Below, piece by piece: positions 1-5,925 of a stretch of DNA of 15,881 nt. Source of the DNA: Methanobacteriota archaeon (GTDB lineage Archaea > Halobacteriota > Syntropharchaeia > JACQPP01); NCBI GenBank assembly GCA_016207465.1, contig JACQPP010000154.1, positions 1 through 15,881 of the forward strand. Direction: 5' to 3'. Below the pieces are notes generated by a model. That model was not told the DNA's origin, made no database searches, and saw only the letters and a program-made list of their open reading frames with translations. Both the position numbers and the translations under genes were made by a program. Numbering within the stretch: the first letter of the stretch is position 1; each line of letters opens with the position of its first letter.

Positions 1-108
1 CGCCACCATATAGGGCTGGGAAATAGTCTGCCCCTCTCCAATCCCTATGGGATAATCTTTGTAAGCCTGATCGGCCAGGGCTTCTTCAACAAAGAGATGG
101 CGGGGGAC
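1..108 (-). pseudogene. pcm: Fragment of protein-L-isoaspartate O-methyltransferase (Pcm), likely a chimeric contig end
   Basis: The minus-strand frame 108 to 1 encodes 36 residues matching the N-terminal part of Pcm, which methylates L-isoaspartyl residues in damaged proteins using S-adenosylmethionine. The diagnostic parts are VPRHLFV, then AY-x-DYPIGIG and GQTISQPY, which is the family's conserved substrate-binding stretch just before its Rossmann fold. The 30 to 40 residues that should precede VPRH are missing: upstream in this frame there is only Gly/Arg-rich translation with no start codon. By hand count this segment is about 54% GC, against about 66% in the next 116 bases, and its homology ends abruptly near base 108. 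The wording resembles bacterial Pcm proteins. I infer an assembly chimera or a recombination junction near 108-115; a degraded native gene is less likely. The left part runs off the window. Confidence 0.7.
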
Positions 109-224
109 TGCGGCTTCTCCTCCGGCTGCTCCATGTCCTCCTGCTCCGTCTCCTCGCCGCCCTCCGGGGATGTCTCGTCGGCCGGGGCCGGGGTTTTCTC
201 TTCCTGTTTCTCTTCTTCGGCCAT
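45..224 (-). CDS. Short acidic frame after secE; possibly the truncated N-terminus of Spt5
   Basis: An ATG at 222-224, five bases beyond the secE stop, opens a 59-codon frame ending at TAG 45-47. The first 40 or so residues are rich in Glu, Gln and Pro (beginning MAEEEKQEEKTPAP) and resemble no folded domain. In many archaea secE is followed by spt5 (nusG-like), so this could be an acidic extension of Spt5. No NGN or KOW domain can be seen, because from about base 108 the DNA encodes Pcm in a different frame. The last 20 or so residues of this frame are therefore probably out-of-frame readthrough of foreign sequence. A real gene start here is plausible; the product identity is a guess from gene order. 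Confidence 0.4.
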   Translation of the reverse strand: MAEEEKQEEKTPAPADETSPEGGEETEQEDMEQPEEKPQSPAISLLKKPWPIRLTKIIP

Positions 225-229
225 GGGTA

Positions 230-403
230 TCAGCGCAGTCCGGCGGGGAGCACCACCATGAGGAGGTAGATGACGAATCCCACCATGCCGATGAGGAGGA
301 TTCCCGCCCCGGCCACCTTGGCCACGAGGGTGAACTCCTCCCGGTCCGGCTTCTTGGTGAGTTTGAGAAGGCGGATGTATTCCGCGAGTTTCTCGGCGGC
401 CAT
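230..403 (-). CDS. secE: Protein translocase subunit SecE (Sec61 gamma)
   Basis: This is the small tail-anchored subunit of the SecYE translocon in the cytoplasmic membrane, clamping SecY during protein export. The 57-residue product is typical in length for archaeal SecE. It starts MAAEKLAEYIRLLKLTKKPD, an amphipathic surface helix ending in the family's KKP-type turn, continues through EFTLVAKVAG, and finishes with a single hydrophobic span (about residues 33-54). I chose the ATG at 401-403 over a GTG at 428-430 because the extra Pro/Arg-rich residues are not SecE-like, and because a purine-rich GAGAGGGAG stretch lies a suitable distance upstream of 403. It is transcribed divergently from tbp. 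The following minus-strand gene is disrupted by the left-end junction. Confidence 0.88.
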   Translation of the reverse strand: MAAEKLAEYIRLLKLTKKPDREEFTLVAKVAGAGILLIGMVGFVIYLLMVVLPAGLR

Positions 404-452
404 GGCGGGGTTTCTCCCTCTCGGGGGCACTATGGCTTACTCTCCTCCCCCC

Positions 453-460
453 TTATAAAC
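453..460 (-). promoter_or_regulatory. TATA box for secE
   Basis: On the minus strand this reads GTTTATAA. Initiation about 25 bases downstream would fall near 430, giving a leader of roughly 27 bases before the chosen ATG at 403. It sits in the 186-base divergent region between secE and tbp. Confidence 0.55.
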
Positions 461-531
461 CTGTTAGGAGTTGGCCGGGGGGCGCCGGGACATTGATGTG
501 GGCTACTGTTATCGGTTTTTTCGTGGCCGGA

Positions 532-548
532 ACCGAAAGGTTCATAGT
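532..548 (+). promoter_or_regulatory. Possible BRE/TATA promoter of tbp
   Basis: An A-rich BRE-like CCGAAAGG is followed by a weak TATA-like TTCATAG. Initiation would be near 570, about 20 bases ahead of the tbp ATG. The match to consensus is poor. A small inverted repeat (TCGGTT at 512-517 and AACCGA at 531-536) overlaps its upstream edge. Confidence 0.3.
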
Positions 549-589
549 GGGGGTATGGGTTGTTTAATCCGCCCCCCGGGGCCCCCTCT

Positions 590-1141
590 ATGCCGGAAGA
601 GATTAAAATCGAGAACGTGGTGGCCAACGCGGTCATCTCGGATCGCTTCGACCTCCCGTGGCTTGAGAGCAAGCTCCCGCGGGCCGAGTACAAGAAGAAG
701 AAGTTTCCCGGCCTCATCTACCGCGTGGAGAACCCCAAGGGGGCGTTCCTCCTCTTCAGCACGGGGAAGGCGGTGGGCACCGGCTTCCGTTCCATTGATG
801 ATGTGAACGCGGGGGTGGAGCAGTTGATGGCGGACCTGGCGCGGCTGGGCATCAACGTGGTGAAGAAGCCCGAGTTCGTGGTCCAGAACATCGTGGCCAG
901 CGCCGACCTGGGGGCTGAGTTCGTGGACCTGGACTCCATCGCGGTGAACCTGGGGCTGGAGAACGTGGAGTATGAGCCCGAGATGTTCCCCGGGCTGGTC
1001 TACCGCATCTCAGACCCGAAGACGGTGCTCCTCATCTTCGGCTCGGGGAAGGTCATCATCACCGGGTGCAAGAACTCCCGGGACTGCCAGAGGGCCATGG
1101 AGGTCCTCCGGCACGAACTCGAATCCATCGGGGTATTGTAG
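590..1141 (+). CDS. tbp: TATA-box-binding protein (TBP)
   Basis: General transcription factor that binds and bends TATA-box DNA and recruits TFB and RNA polymerase. The 183-residue product shows the family's two direct repeats. Repeat one spans about residues 8-92, with FPGLIYR at 39-45 and FLLFSTGK at 53-60. Repeat two spans about 98-183, with FPGLVYR at 133-139 and LLIFGSGK at 147-154, followed by ITGCKNSRD. The paired FPGL and F-x-SGK segments carry the intercalating phenylalanines. The acidic C-terminal tail seen in many archaeal TBPs is absent; the protein ends right after repeat two. ATG 590 is chosen because translation from the upstream TTG (560) adds only a Pro-rich unstructured stretch. 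It is divergent from secE and convergent with the PC4-like gene. Confidence 0.96.
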   Translation: MPEEIKIENVVANAVISDRFDLPWLESKLPRAEYKKKKFPGLIYRVENPKGAFLLFSTGKAVGTGFRSIDDVNAGVEQLMADLARLGINVVKKPEFVVQNIVASADLGAEFVDLDSIAVNLGLENVEYEPEMFPGLVYRISDPKTVLLIFGSGKVIITGCKNSRDCQRAMEVLRHELESIGVL

Positions 1142-1157
1142 CCCGCTCGCCTCCGGC

Positions 1158-1186
1158 TTTTCCACTTGCTTCGCTCGCGGAAAAAA
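1158..1186 (+). repeat. A/T-flanked hairpin, copy 1 of a short dispersed element, in the tbp/PC4 convergent gap
   Basis: TTTTCC (1158-1163) and GGAAAA (1179-1184) can pair around a loop containing GCTTCGCTCGC. A similar element lies at 5893-5921 on the other strand, with a related GCTCCGCTC core. The 117-base gap 1142-1258 holds no gene. On the minus strand the run from 1195 to 1173 is T-rich and could terminate the PC4-like transcript; on the plus strand a T-rich run at 1229-1246 could terminate tbp. Confidence 0.45.
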
Positions 1187-1258
1187 CGAAAAGGCGGTCT
1201 CTGGCGGCGAGGCTCGGTGGGGCCTTCTTTTGTGAAATTTTCGCCGAAGGCGTAAATC

Positions 1259-1468
1259 TCACTTTGTCTTTACCTTGTTGACAGCGTCCCGGAACTCCGT
1301 CCAGAGGTTCTCGGGGATGCGGATGCCGCTCTTGGACCAACCGGTGTAGGTGGCGGTGTTGACATACTCCCGTATGTCAATCCCGAAGAGCCCGCGGTAT
1401 TCGCTCCGCCGGATGACGATTTCGGTGCTGTCGTTCTTCTTGATTCGACCGTATTCCTCTTCTGCCAT
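1259..1468 (-). CDS. PC4/p15-like transcriptional coactivator, ssDNA-binding protein
   Basis: The 69-residue product matches the PC4 fold. This small dimeric protein binds single-stranded DNA through a curved beta sheet and acts in transcription and genome maintenance. Visible family features are GIDIREYV, matching the IDIREY core of eukaryotic PC4, then a YTGWSKSGIRIP strand (equivalent to KGISL), then a C-terminal helix with LWTEF-x-DAVNKV. ATG 1466-1468 gives a compact domain. Extending to 1528 adds an Arg-rich, low-complexity stretch that I reject. No clear Shine-Dalgarno is seen. It converges with tbp and may share the gap for termination. A regulatory role next to TBP is suggestive but unproven. 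Confidence 0.82.
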   Translation of the reverse strand: MAEEEYGRIKKNDSTEIVIRRSEYRGLFGIDIREYVNTATYTGWSKSGIRIPENLWTEFRDAVNKVKTK

Positions 1469-1545
1469 GGGTGTATCGGCCCGCAGCAGACCTGAACGCC
1501 TTCCCGCTGGGCGGCGTTGGCCAGCCACTAAGGGCCATCCCCAAC

Positions 1546-1567
1546 GTTTATAGTAATATATAATAAA
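1546..1567 (-). promoter_or_regulatory. AT-rich promoter region of the PC4-like gene
   Basis: In an otherwise GC-rich window, the minus strand here carries the TATA-like elements TTTATTATATATTA and CTATAAAC. Using the latter (1546-1553) as the TATA box puts initiation near 1522, with a leader of about 54 bases before ATG 1468. Which of the overlapping AT elements is used cannot be told by eye. Confidence 0.5.
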
Positions 1568-1583
1568 GGTTTACGTATGGTTT

Positions 1584-1597
1584 CGCCCCGGGGGGCG
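1584..1597 (-). terminator. GC-rich hairpin just after the CYTH gene
   Basis: CGCCCC and GGGGCG form a perfect 6-bp stem with a 2-base loop, 9 to 22 bases past the TAG of the CYTH gene. On the minus strand it is followed after a few bases by an AT-rich stretch, not by a clean T tract. A role in ending the KaiC-CYTH transcript is possible; chance is also possible at this GC content. Confidence 0.3.
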
Positions 1598-1605
1598 CCG
1601 GGGGG

Positions 1606-2160
1606 CTACCGTGTTTTCGACCGCCTGCCACTGTTTTTCTCCATCTGCATCTCGAGGTAGGATTTCCGCTGGGTCTGCTCGATTCCAAGTTGGTGGAAGA
1701 GGCGGAGGAGTCTCCGTTTCTCTGCGGGGTAGCGGGCCGGATGGGTGTGTATTTCGAGTTCGAGGTAGGTTCCCAGTCCTTGGACTCGGTCGAGGGAGGC
1801 CACGATGGGGCCGCGCTTGTAGAGGGCGCGGTGTTTGTGGAGCCGGGCGGCGGGGCGGAACCCGAGGCTCTCCAGGAGTGACTCAGGGTCTTGGCCGGGG
1901 GCGAGGGCCACTTCGATTTCCCGGCGGCTCTTGGTCGTGCGGTCTATTTTGGGTCCCTTGTAGGTGAGCCAGGCCCGGGGGTCGCCCCGGAGCCTGCGGA
2001 TGCGGAGGGCCTCGTCGGTCTGGGCATAGTCGCGGGAGGGGTGGCGGTAGTAGGTGTCGGTGTGCTTCTCGGTGCGCCAGGGGCGGAATCCGAGGGCCCG
2101 GAGGCGGCGGGCGAGGAGGCGCAGGTCGGGGGCGGGGGCCTTGACTTCGACTTCCAGCAT
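1606..2160 (-). CDS. CYTH-domain protein (class IV adenylate cyclase/triphosphatase family)
   Basis: CYTH proteins form an eight-stranded tunnel that binds triphosphate substrates and divalent metals; members include CyaB adenylate cyclases, thiamine triphosphatases and tripolyphosphatases. The 184-residue product opens with the signature ExExK as EVEVK (residues 3-7). It then has paired basic residues in ALRIRR (R53, R55), TYKG (K68), KHRALYK (about 109-115), SLDRV (D124) and GLGTYLELE with E134 and E136, so all expected tunnel-facing charged positions appear present. The C-terminal 30 residues are Lys/Arg-rich. It starts 13 bases after the third KaiC-like gene and is probably co-transcribed with it. 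Whether it makes cAMP or only hydrolyses triphosphates cannot be read from sequence; hydrolysis is the commoner activity in archaea. Confidence 0.85.
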   Translation of the reverse strand: MLEVEVKAPAPDLRLLARRLRALGFRPWRTEKHTDTYYRHPSRDYAQTDEALRIRRLRGDPRAWLTYKGPKIDRTTKSRREIEVALAPGQDPESLLESLGFRPAARLHKHRALYKRGPIVASLDRVQGLGTYLELEIHTHPARYPAEKRRLLRLFHQLGIEQTQRKSYLEMQMEKNSGRRSKTR

Positions 2161-2173
2161 GGGCCCGCCGGGT

Positions 2174-2911
2174 TCAGAGGCTCTCGCGTTTCTTGCCCTG
2201 GGCGGCGAGGACGGTGTAGATGGGGCTCATGATGTCGAGGCCCTTGGAGGTGACGCGGTAGGCGCGGAGTTCCTTGGAGTGCTGGATCCAGCGCATCTTG
2301 AGGACCTGGATGACGTGGACGAACTCGCTGGTGTCCTCGCTGGTGAAGCGGCTGAGGAGGATGATGCCGTCGGAGACGTATTCGGCGATGCCGTATTTGG
2401 TGATTCCGGCCCCGCCGCTGGCCTCGGCGGCCACCAGGGCGGTGGCCCCCATGTCGCGGAGGGTCCAGCGCAGTTCCATGGTCCACCCCTTGCGCTCGAG
2501 GTCGGTGGCGCACATGTCCTGGAACTCGGTGACGGAGTCAATGACCACGATGTCGGCCTTGGATTCCCGGATGGTGCGGGGCATGGTCTCCCGGATGTTG
2601 GTGGTGAGGCCTGCGTCGGTGTCCATGAGGCGGAAGGTGACGATGCGGAGCTGGCCGCTGTCGAGGTAGGGCTTGAAGTTCCAGCCGAATCGGAGGCTGT
2701 TCTCCACCACCATCTCGGGGTCGTCGCTGCTGCTCACGTAGAGGCACCGGCGGCCCTGCTGGAGGTTGGCGAGGGTGAACTGGAGGAGGGCGATGGTCTT
2801 CCCGGCCCCGGGGGGCCCGGTGACGAGGACCATCTGGCGGGGGAGGAGGCCGCCGCCCATCATCTCGTCGAGGGCGGGGACGCCGGTGGTGATGCGTTCC
2901 TCGTGGGCCAT
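2174..2911 (-). CDS. KaiC/RecA-like ATPase 3 (P-loop intact, glutamate pair changed)
   Basis: A 245-residue single-domain member of the KaiC/RadA/GvpD group of RecA-fold ATPases. It shows the family opening TGVPALDEMMGGGL, Walker A GPPGAGKT at residues 32-39 and Walker B IVVIDSV with D125. At the end of the second strand, where KaiC has its catalytic Glu pair and the neighbouring paralogue reads SLEED, this protein has SSSDD, so the glutamates are replaced by Ser/Asp. Late segments SDGIILLSRF and VLKMRWIQHSKELRAY are the usual KaiC DNA/subunit-interface region. It starts two bases after the preceding KaiC stop, with GAGGT about seven bases ahead of ATG 2911. Similar archaeal proteins include the archaellum protein ArlH/FlaH and signalling KaiCs. 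ATP binding is likely; hydrolysis is uncertain. Confidence 0.88.
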   Translation of the reverse strand: MAHEERITTGVPALDEMMGGGLLPRQMVLVTGPPGAGKTIALLQFTLANLQQGRRCLYVSSSDDPEMVVENSLRFGWNFKPYLDSGQLRIVTFRLMDTDAGLTTNIRETMPRTIRESKADIVVIDSVTEFQDMCATDLERKGWTMELRWTLRDMGATALVAAEASGGAGITKYGIAEYVSDGIILLSRFTSEDTSEFVHVIQVLKMRWIQHSKELRAYRVTSKGLDIMSPIYTVLAAQGKKRESL

Positions 2912-2913
2912 CT

Positions 2914-3630
2914 TCAGTACCTCGTGAGTCCCCGGAGGCTGATGCGGAGGTCGCTGTAGACCTGGATTCCCTTCTCGGAGATGGTGTAGGGCTTGACCTC
3001 CTTGGAGTGGGTGGTGCGGCGCATCTTGACGACCTCGATGGCGAGCTGGGTCTTGGACTGGTCCTCGCTCATGACGCGGTGGAGGAGGATGACCCCGTCG
3101 GCCACGTATTCGAGCATTCCGAAGCGGGAGGCAAAAGGGTTGTCGGGGGAGACCTCGCTGGTGAGGAGGACGGTGGCCCCGTCCTCCTGGGCGAGGTTGC
3201 AGAGCTGGAAGGTGCGCCTCCGGCGCATGAGGACGTCCTCCTGGAGCATCTCCAGCATGGTGTATGGGTCTATGACCAGCCGGCTGGCGCCGAAGGACTT
3301 GATGAGGCCGGGGAGTTCGCTCTCGAGTTTGGTGAGGGCCGTGTCAATGTCGGCGGGGTCGAGTTTCAGCATCTGGAGGGTCCCCCGGTCCCGGTGGTTC
3401 TTGAGGTCCCAGCCATAGCCTGTGGCGGTGGAGAGGAGGGTCTCCTCGTCCTCTTCGAGGCTGATGTAGATGCATTTCTCGTCGTGGAGGAGGCCGGTGG
3501 CGGCGAACTGGAGGGCGAAGGTGGTCTTGCCGGTCCCCGGGGGGCCGATGAGGGCGATGGTGTGGCCCCGGGGGACTCCTCCTCCGAGGAGCCGGTCGAG
3601 GCCCTCGACGCCGGTGGGGACGCGTATCAT
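2914..3630 (-). CDS. KaiC/RecA-like ATPase 2 (catalytic residues intact)
   Basis: A 238-residue single-domain KaiC-like ATPase. The start MIRVPTGVEGLDRLLGGGVP is the classical KaiC N-terminus. Walker A is GPPGTGKT (29-36), the Glu pair is in YISLEEDEE (E59, E60), and Walker B is RLVIDPY with D121. VKMRRTTHSKEVKPY near the C-terminus is the conserved basic segment. Of the three paralogues this is the only one with every canonical catalytic position. ATG 3628-3630 overlaps the upstream KaiC stop as ATGA, so translation is probably coupled. A frame continuing upstream to 3795 is Pro/Arg-rich overlap with the neighbour and is rejected. It could act as an ArlH-like partner of the nearby secretion ATPase or as an independent regulator. 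Confidence 0.92.
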   Translation of the reverse strand: MIRVPTGVEGLDRLLGGGVPRGHTIALIGPPGTGKTTFALQFAATGLLHDEKCIYISLEEDEETLLSTATGYGWDLKNHRDRGTLQMLKLDPADIDTALTKLESELPGLIKSFGASRLVIDPYTMLEMLQEDVLMRRRRTFQLCNLAQEDGATVLLTSEVSPDNPFASRFGMLEYVADGVILLHRVMSEDQSKTQLAIEVVKMRRTTHSKEVKPYTISEKGIQVYSDLRISLRGLTRY

Positions 3631-4523
3631 TTGCGCCCCACGACCATCTTGACGGCGTTCATCTCGAAGCCGGAGCGGGGTGTGACGCTGGTCTCGAACT
3701 TGGCGACCCCCTCGCGGGTGAGGAGGGGGAGGAGGCCGCGGAACTTGCGGATGTGGAGGGTGCGCTGGCGGGCCCGGCTGGGGGTCTCCTCCCACTGGAA
3801 GACGAGGACCCCGTCGGCGGTGGCGGCGACCTCCTCCTCGCGGGCGGGCTCCAGGATGCCCTTGGAGAGGAGGACGTAGACGAGGCCCCCCCAGACCTTG
3901 GCGGCCCTCTGGAGCCCCTGGAGGGTGATGATGAGGTCCCGCCAGGACATGCGTCCCTCGTTGTAGCGGACCAGGTCGCTGAGGGAGTCGAGGATGATGA
4001 GGCTCCCGGGCCCGGTGGTGTTGAGGAACTTGATGAGTTCCTCGGTGAGGGCCGCGGCGCGTCCCTCGTTTTTGAGGGAGGAGAAGCCGCGGGGGGGCTC
4101 GGCGGTGACCCAGGAGGAGGGGGCCGCGGAGCCCGCGTAGTAGAGCTCGGAGAGGTCCTTGATGAAGAGGGGGCCCTGCTGGAGGGCCCCGATTTCCTCT
4201 GGGGAGAAGAGGCGGGACATCTCGGCGACCACATCGGGGCGGTTGCGGGAGAGGGAGATGTAGACCACCCGCTCGGGGCTGGCTATCTCCTCGCCGGGGG
4301 TCAGGGTCTCCACCTGCTGGCGGAAGGACCGGAGGGCATCGGGGTCGGCGCGGAGGCGGGCGAGGCGGACGGCGGAGGTGTAGGCGAACTCGGTGTGGCC
4401 TGCCCCTGCCTCTCCCAGGAGGACCGCCAGGGAGCCTATGGGGAGCCCGCCGCGGACTGCCAGGTCGAGGCTGGAGATGCCGGTGGGGACCCGGCCGAGG
4501 GGGGGCCCGGGTTCGGAGGCCAT
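3627..4523 (-). CDS. KaiC/RecA-like protein 1 with degenerate Walker A (pseudo-ATPase candidate)
   Basis: A 298-residue RecA-fold protein whose beginning, RVPTGISSLDLAVRGGLPIG, is KaiC-like. Its P-loop reads GEAGAGHT (37-44): the invariant Lys that contacts the nucleotide phosphates is His43, read directly from codon CAC. The position of the KaiC Glu pair reads YISLSRN, so that pair is also gone. Walker B survives as SLIILDSLSDL with D179. A longer insert (about residues 52-85 and 105-160) separates the motifs. Loss of both catalytic sites suggests weak or no ATP hydrolysis and a structural or regulatory role, perhaps as a partner of KaiC 2 and 3. It is the first gene of its operon, starting 64 bases after the pilin-like gene ends, with a TATA box placed for a nearly leaderless transcript. 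Confidence 0.82.
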   Translation of the reverse strand: MASEPGPPLGRVPTGISSLDLAVRGGLPIGSLAVLLGEAGAGHTEFAYTSAVRLARLRADPDALRSFRQQVETLTPGEEIASPERVVYISLSRNRPDVVAEMSRLFSPEEIGALQQGPLFIKDLSELYYAGSAAPSSWVTAEPPRGFSSLKNEGRAAALTEELIKFLNTTGPGSLIILDSLSDLVRYNEGRMSWRDLIITLQGLQRAAKVWGGLVYVLLSKGILEPAREEEVAATADGVLVFQWEETPSRARQRTLHIRKFRGLLPLLTREGVAKFETSVTPRSGFEMNAVKMVVGRK

Positions 4524-4546
4524 GCGAACAAATTCGTTCCTCCCAC

Positions 4547-4568
4547 GGTATTATGGGTTTCGTGAAAC
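4547..4568 (-). promoter_or_regulatory. TATA box and adjoining inverted repeat ahead of the KaiC operon
   Basis: The minus strand reads CATAATACC at 4555-4547, preceded by ACGAAACC as a BRE-like element. Initiation about 25 bases on would fall at about 4526-4528, almost at ATG 4523, so the mRNA would be nearly leaderless. GTTTC-GT-GAAAC at 4557-4568 is an inverted repeat lying over the BRE position and could be an operator. A further GAAAC follows at 4575-4579. The promoter suggests the KaiC genes can be expressed separately from the pilus genes. Confidence 0.5.
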
Positions 4569-4587
4569 GGTCCTGAAACCGGGCCCC

Positions 4588-5925
4588 TCAGAAGTCGAGG
4601 GAGACCCGGGAGGTGGCCACGGTGAGGTCAATGCGGGGGGTGGTCCCCCGGTCCACGGTGAGGATGAGCCTCTGGGGCTCCTGGGTGGTGGTCCAGTTGC
4701 CGGCCTGGACGAGGCCCGAGGCGGCGAGGGTGGTGTTGAAGAGGCTCGCCCAGAGGCCGGGGTAGGGGGTCTCGAGGGTGAGGGTGAAGTTGCGGGCCAG
4801 GGCGGTGGTGGTCTGGGGGCTGTCGGGTCGCGTGAGGGTGAGGCTTCGGGTCTCCCCTCCCCCCTCGGAGCGGTTGGCGGAGTCGAGGAGCACGGCGGAG
4901 ATGGTGATGGCGGTGGTGTTGGTGGTGGTGTTGTGGGTGGCGGCGAGGAGGGTGGCGTTGGCCAGGGACACGGTGGAGGCCCCCTGGAGGCGCAGGAGGG
5001 CCCCGTGCTCGTAGCGGAGGGAGGCGGGGGGCAGGTAGTTGTTGTCCTCGAAGACCTGCACGGCCGCGCTGGTCCCGTTGAGGGGGGTGGAGTTCCCGGG
5101 GGCGGATGCGTTCACGTGGGTGCCGGCGACGCGGTAGGTGCCGCTGGCGGCGTCCCCCCCGCCGGCGCTGGTGGTGAAGGAGACGTGGGTTCCCCCGTTG
5201 CCTGAGCCGAGGCCCGGCTCGCAGGGGAGGAGGTCAATGGTGAAGGGAGTGGTGAAGTAGGTGGCGTAGATGGTGTTGCACACCGTGGAGGAAACCTGGA
5301 GTCTCGGGTCGGACACGCCCGGGTCGTTGATTCGCGTGAGGCGGATGGGGTTTCCCGTGTAGTAGGAGCCATTGCTCCGGATGTCAATGTCCTCGTCCTT
5401 CTCCAGGTCGGAGATGTAGATGGAGAAGTTGGAGAGGGTGGAGAGGTTCACCTCGTAGAAGGGGAAGTTGACCAGGGCGAAGGCCACGGTGCGGTCCACC
5501 GGCGCGCCGTCTGTCTGGCCGTAGTAGGTGAGGTTGATGCGCTGGAGGCTGGTGTTGATGGAGCCGGAGGCCCCGGGGAGGGGGCTGGAGAGGAAGAGCA
5601 GTTGGGGATAGCGGACGCCCAGGGCCGCGCTGGCGCTCCGGGGGCTCCCGTCGGCCCCGGTGGCGGCCACTCCGGCCTGGAGGGCCCGCATCTGGTCCCC
5701 CAGGGTCTGGTCGCGGGCGGCCTCGGTCTGGCGGTTCTGGTCGGGGACGGCGGTGGTCTGGAGGGCCGCCAGGAATCCGACGAAGATGACGAGGGCCATG
5801 AGGGCCCCGATGAGGGACGACACGGCCTCTGTCGCCGGGGGGAGAGGAGCCCTTCGGGCCTTCTCCCCCACGACCCCCGGCGGGTCTTCTGGTTTTTTTC
5901 CGAGCGGAGCGAGGAAAAAAATCAT
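4588..5925 (-). CDS. Sequon-rich surface protein with pilin-like N-terminal anchor
   Basis: The 445-residue product has one hydrophobic segment near the N-terminus (about residues 36-58: AVSSLIGALMALVIFVGF), preceded by a Lys/Arg-rich stretch. This resembles archaeal type IV pilin-like proteins encoded beside PilB/TadC pairs. No clean class III signal cleavage site can be pointed out. The rest is a Thr/Ser/Asn-rich beta-type ectodomain with two cysteines and 15 N-x-S/T sequons by my count, suggesting a heavily N-glycosylated exported protein. ATG 5923-5925 overlaps the upstream TadC-like stop as ATGA. An alternative GTG start at 5869-5871 would begin just before the basic stretch and omit a hairpin repeat that encodes residues 2-11. 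It is probably a pilus or surface component assembled by the upstream motor. I recognise no named family. Confidence 0.75.
   Translation of the reverse strand: MIFFLAPLGKKPEDPPGVVGEKARRAPLPPATEAVSSLIGALMALVIFVGFLAALQTTAVPDQNRQTEAARDQTLGDQMRALQAGVAATGADGSPRSASAALGVRYPQLLFLSSPLPGASGSINTSLQRINLTYYGQTDGAPVDRTVAFALVNFPFYEVNLSTLSNFSIYISDLEKDEDIDIRSNGSYYTGNPIRLTRINDPGVSDPRLQVSSTVCNTIYATYFTTPFTIDLLPCEPGLGSGNGGTHVSFTTSAGGGDAASGTYRVAGTHVNASAPGNSTPLNGTSAAVQVFEDNNYLPPASLRYEHGALLRLQGASTVSLANATLLAATHNTTTNTTAITISAVLLDSANRSEGGGETRSLTLTRPDSPQTTTALARNFTLTLETPYPGLWASLFNTTLAASGLVQAGNWTTTQEPQRLILTVDRGTTPRIDLTVATSRVSLDF
5893..5921. repeat. Perfect 9-bp-stem hairpin, copy 2 of the short dispersed element
   Basis: TTTTTTTCC (5893-5901) and GGAAAAAAA (5913-5921) flank an 11-base loop. 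On the minus strand the core GCTCCGCTC resembles the GCTTCGCTC core of the copy at 1158-1186. It lies immediately inside the annotated start of the pilin-like gene, where it could form an mRNA hairpin two bases past the ATG. Confidence 0.5.
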
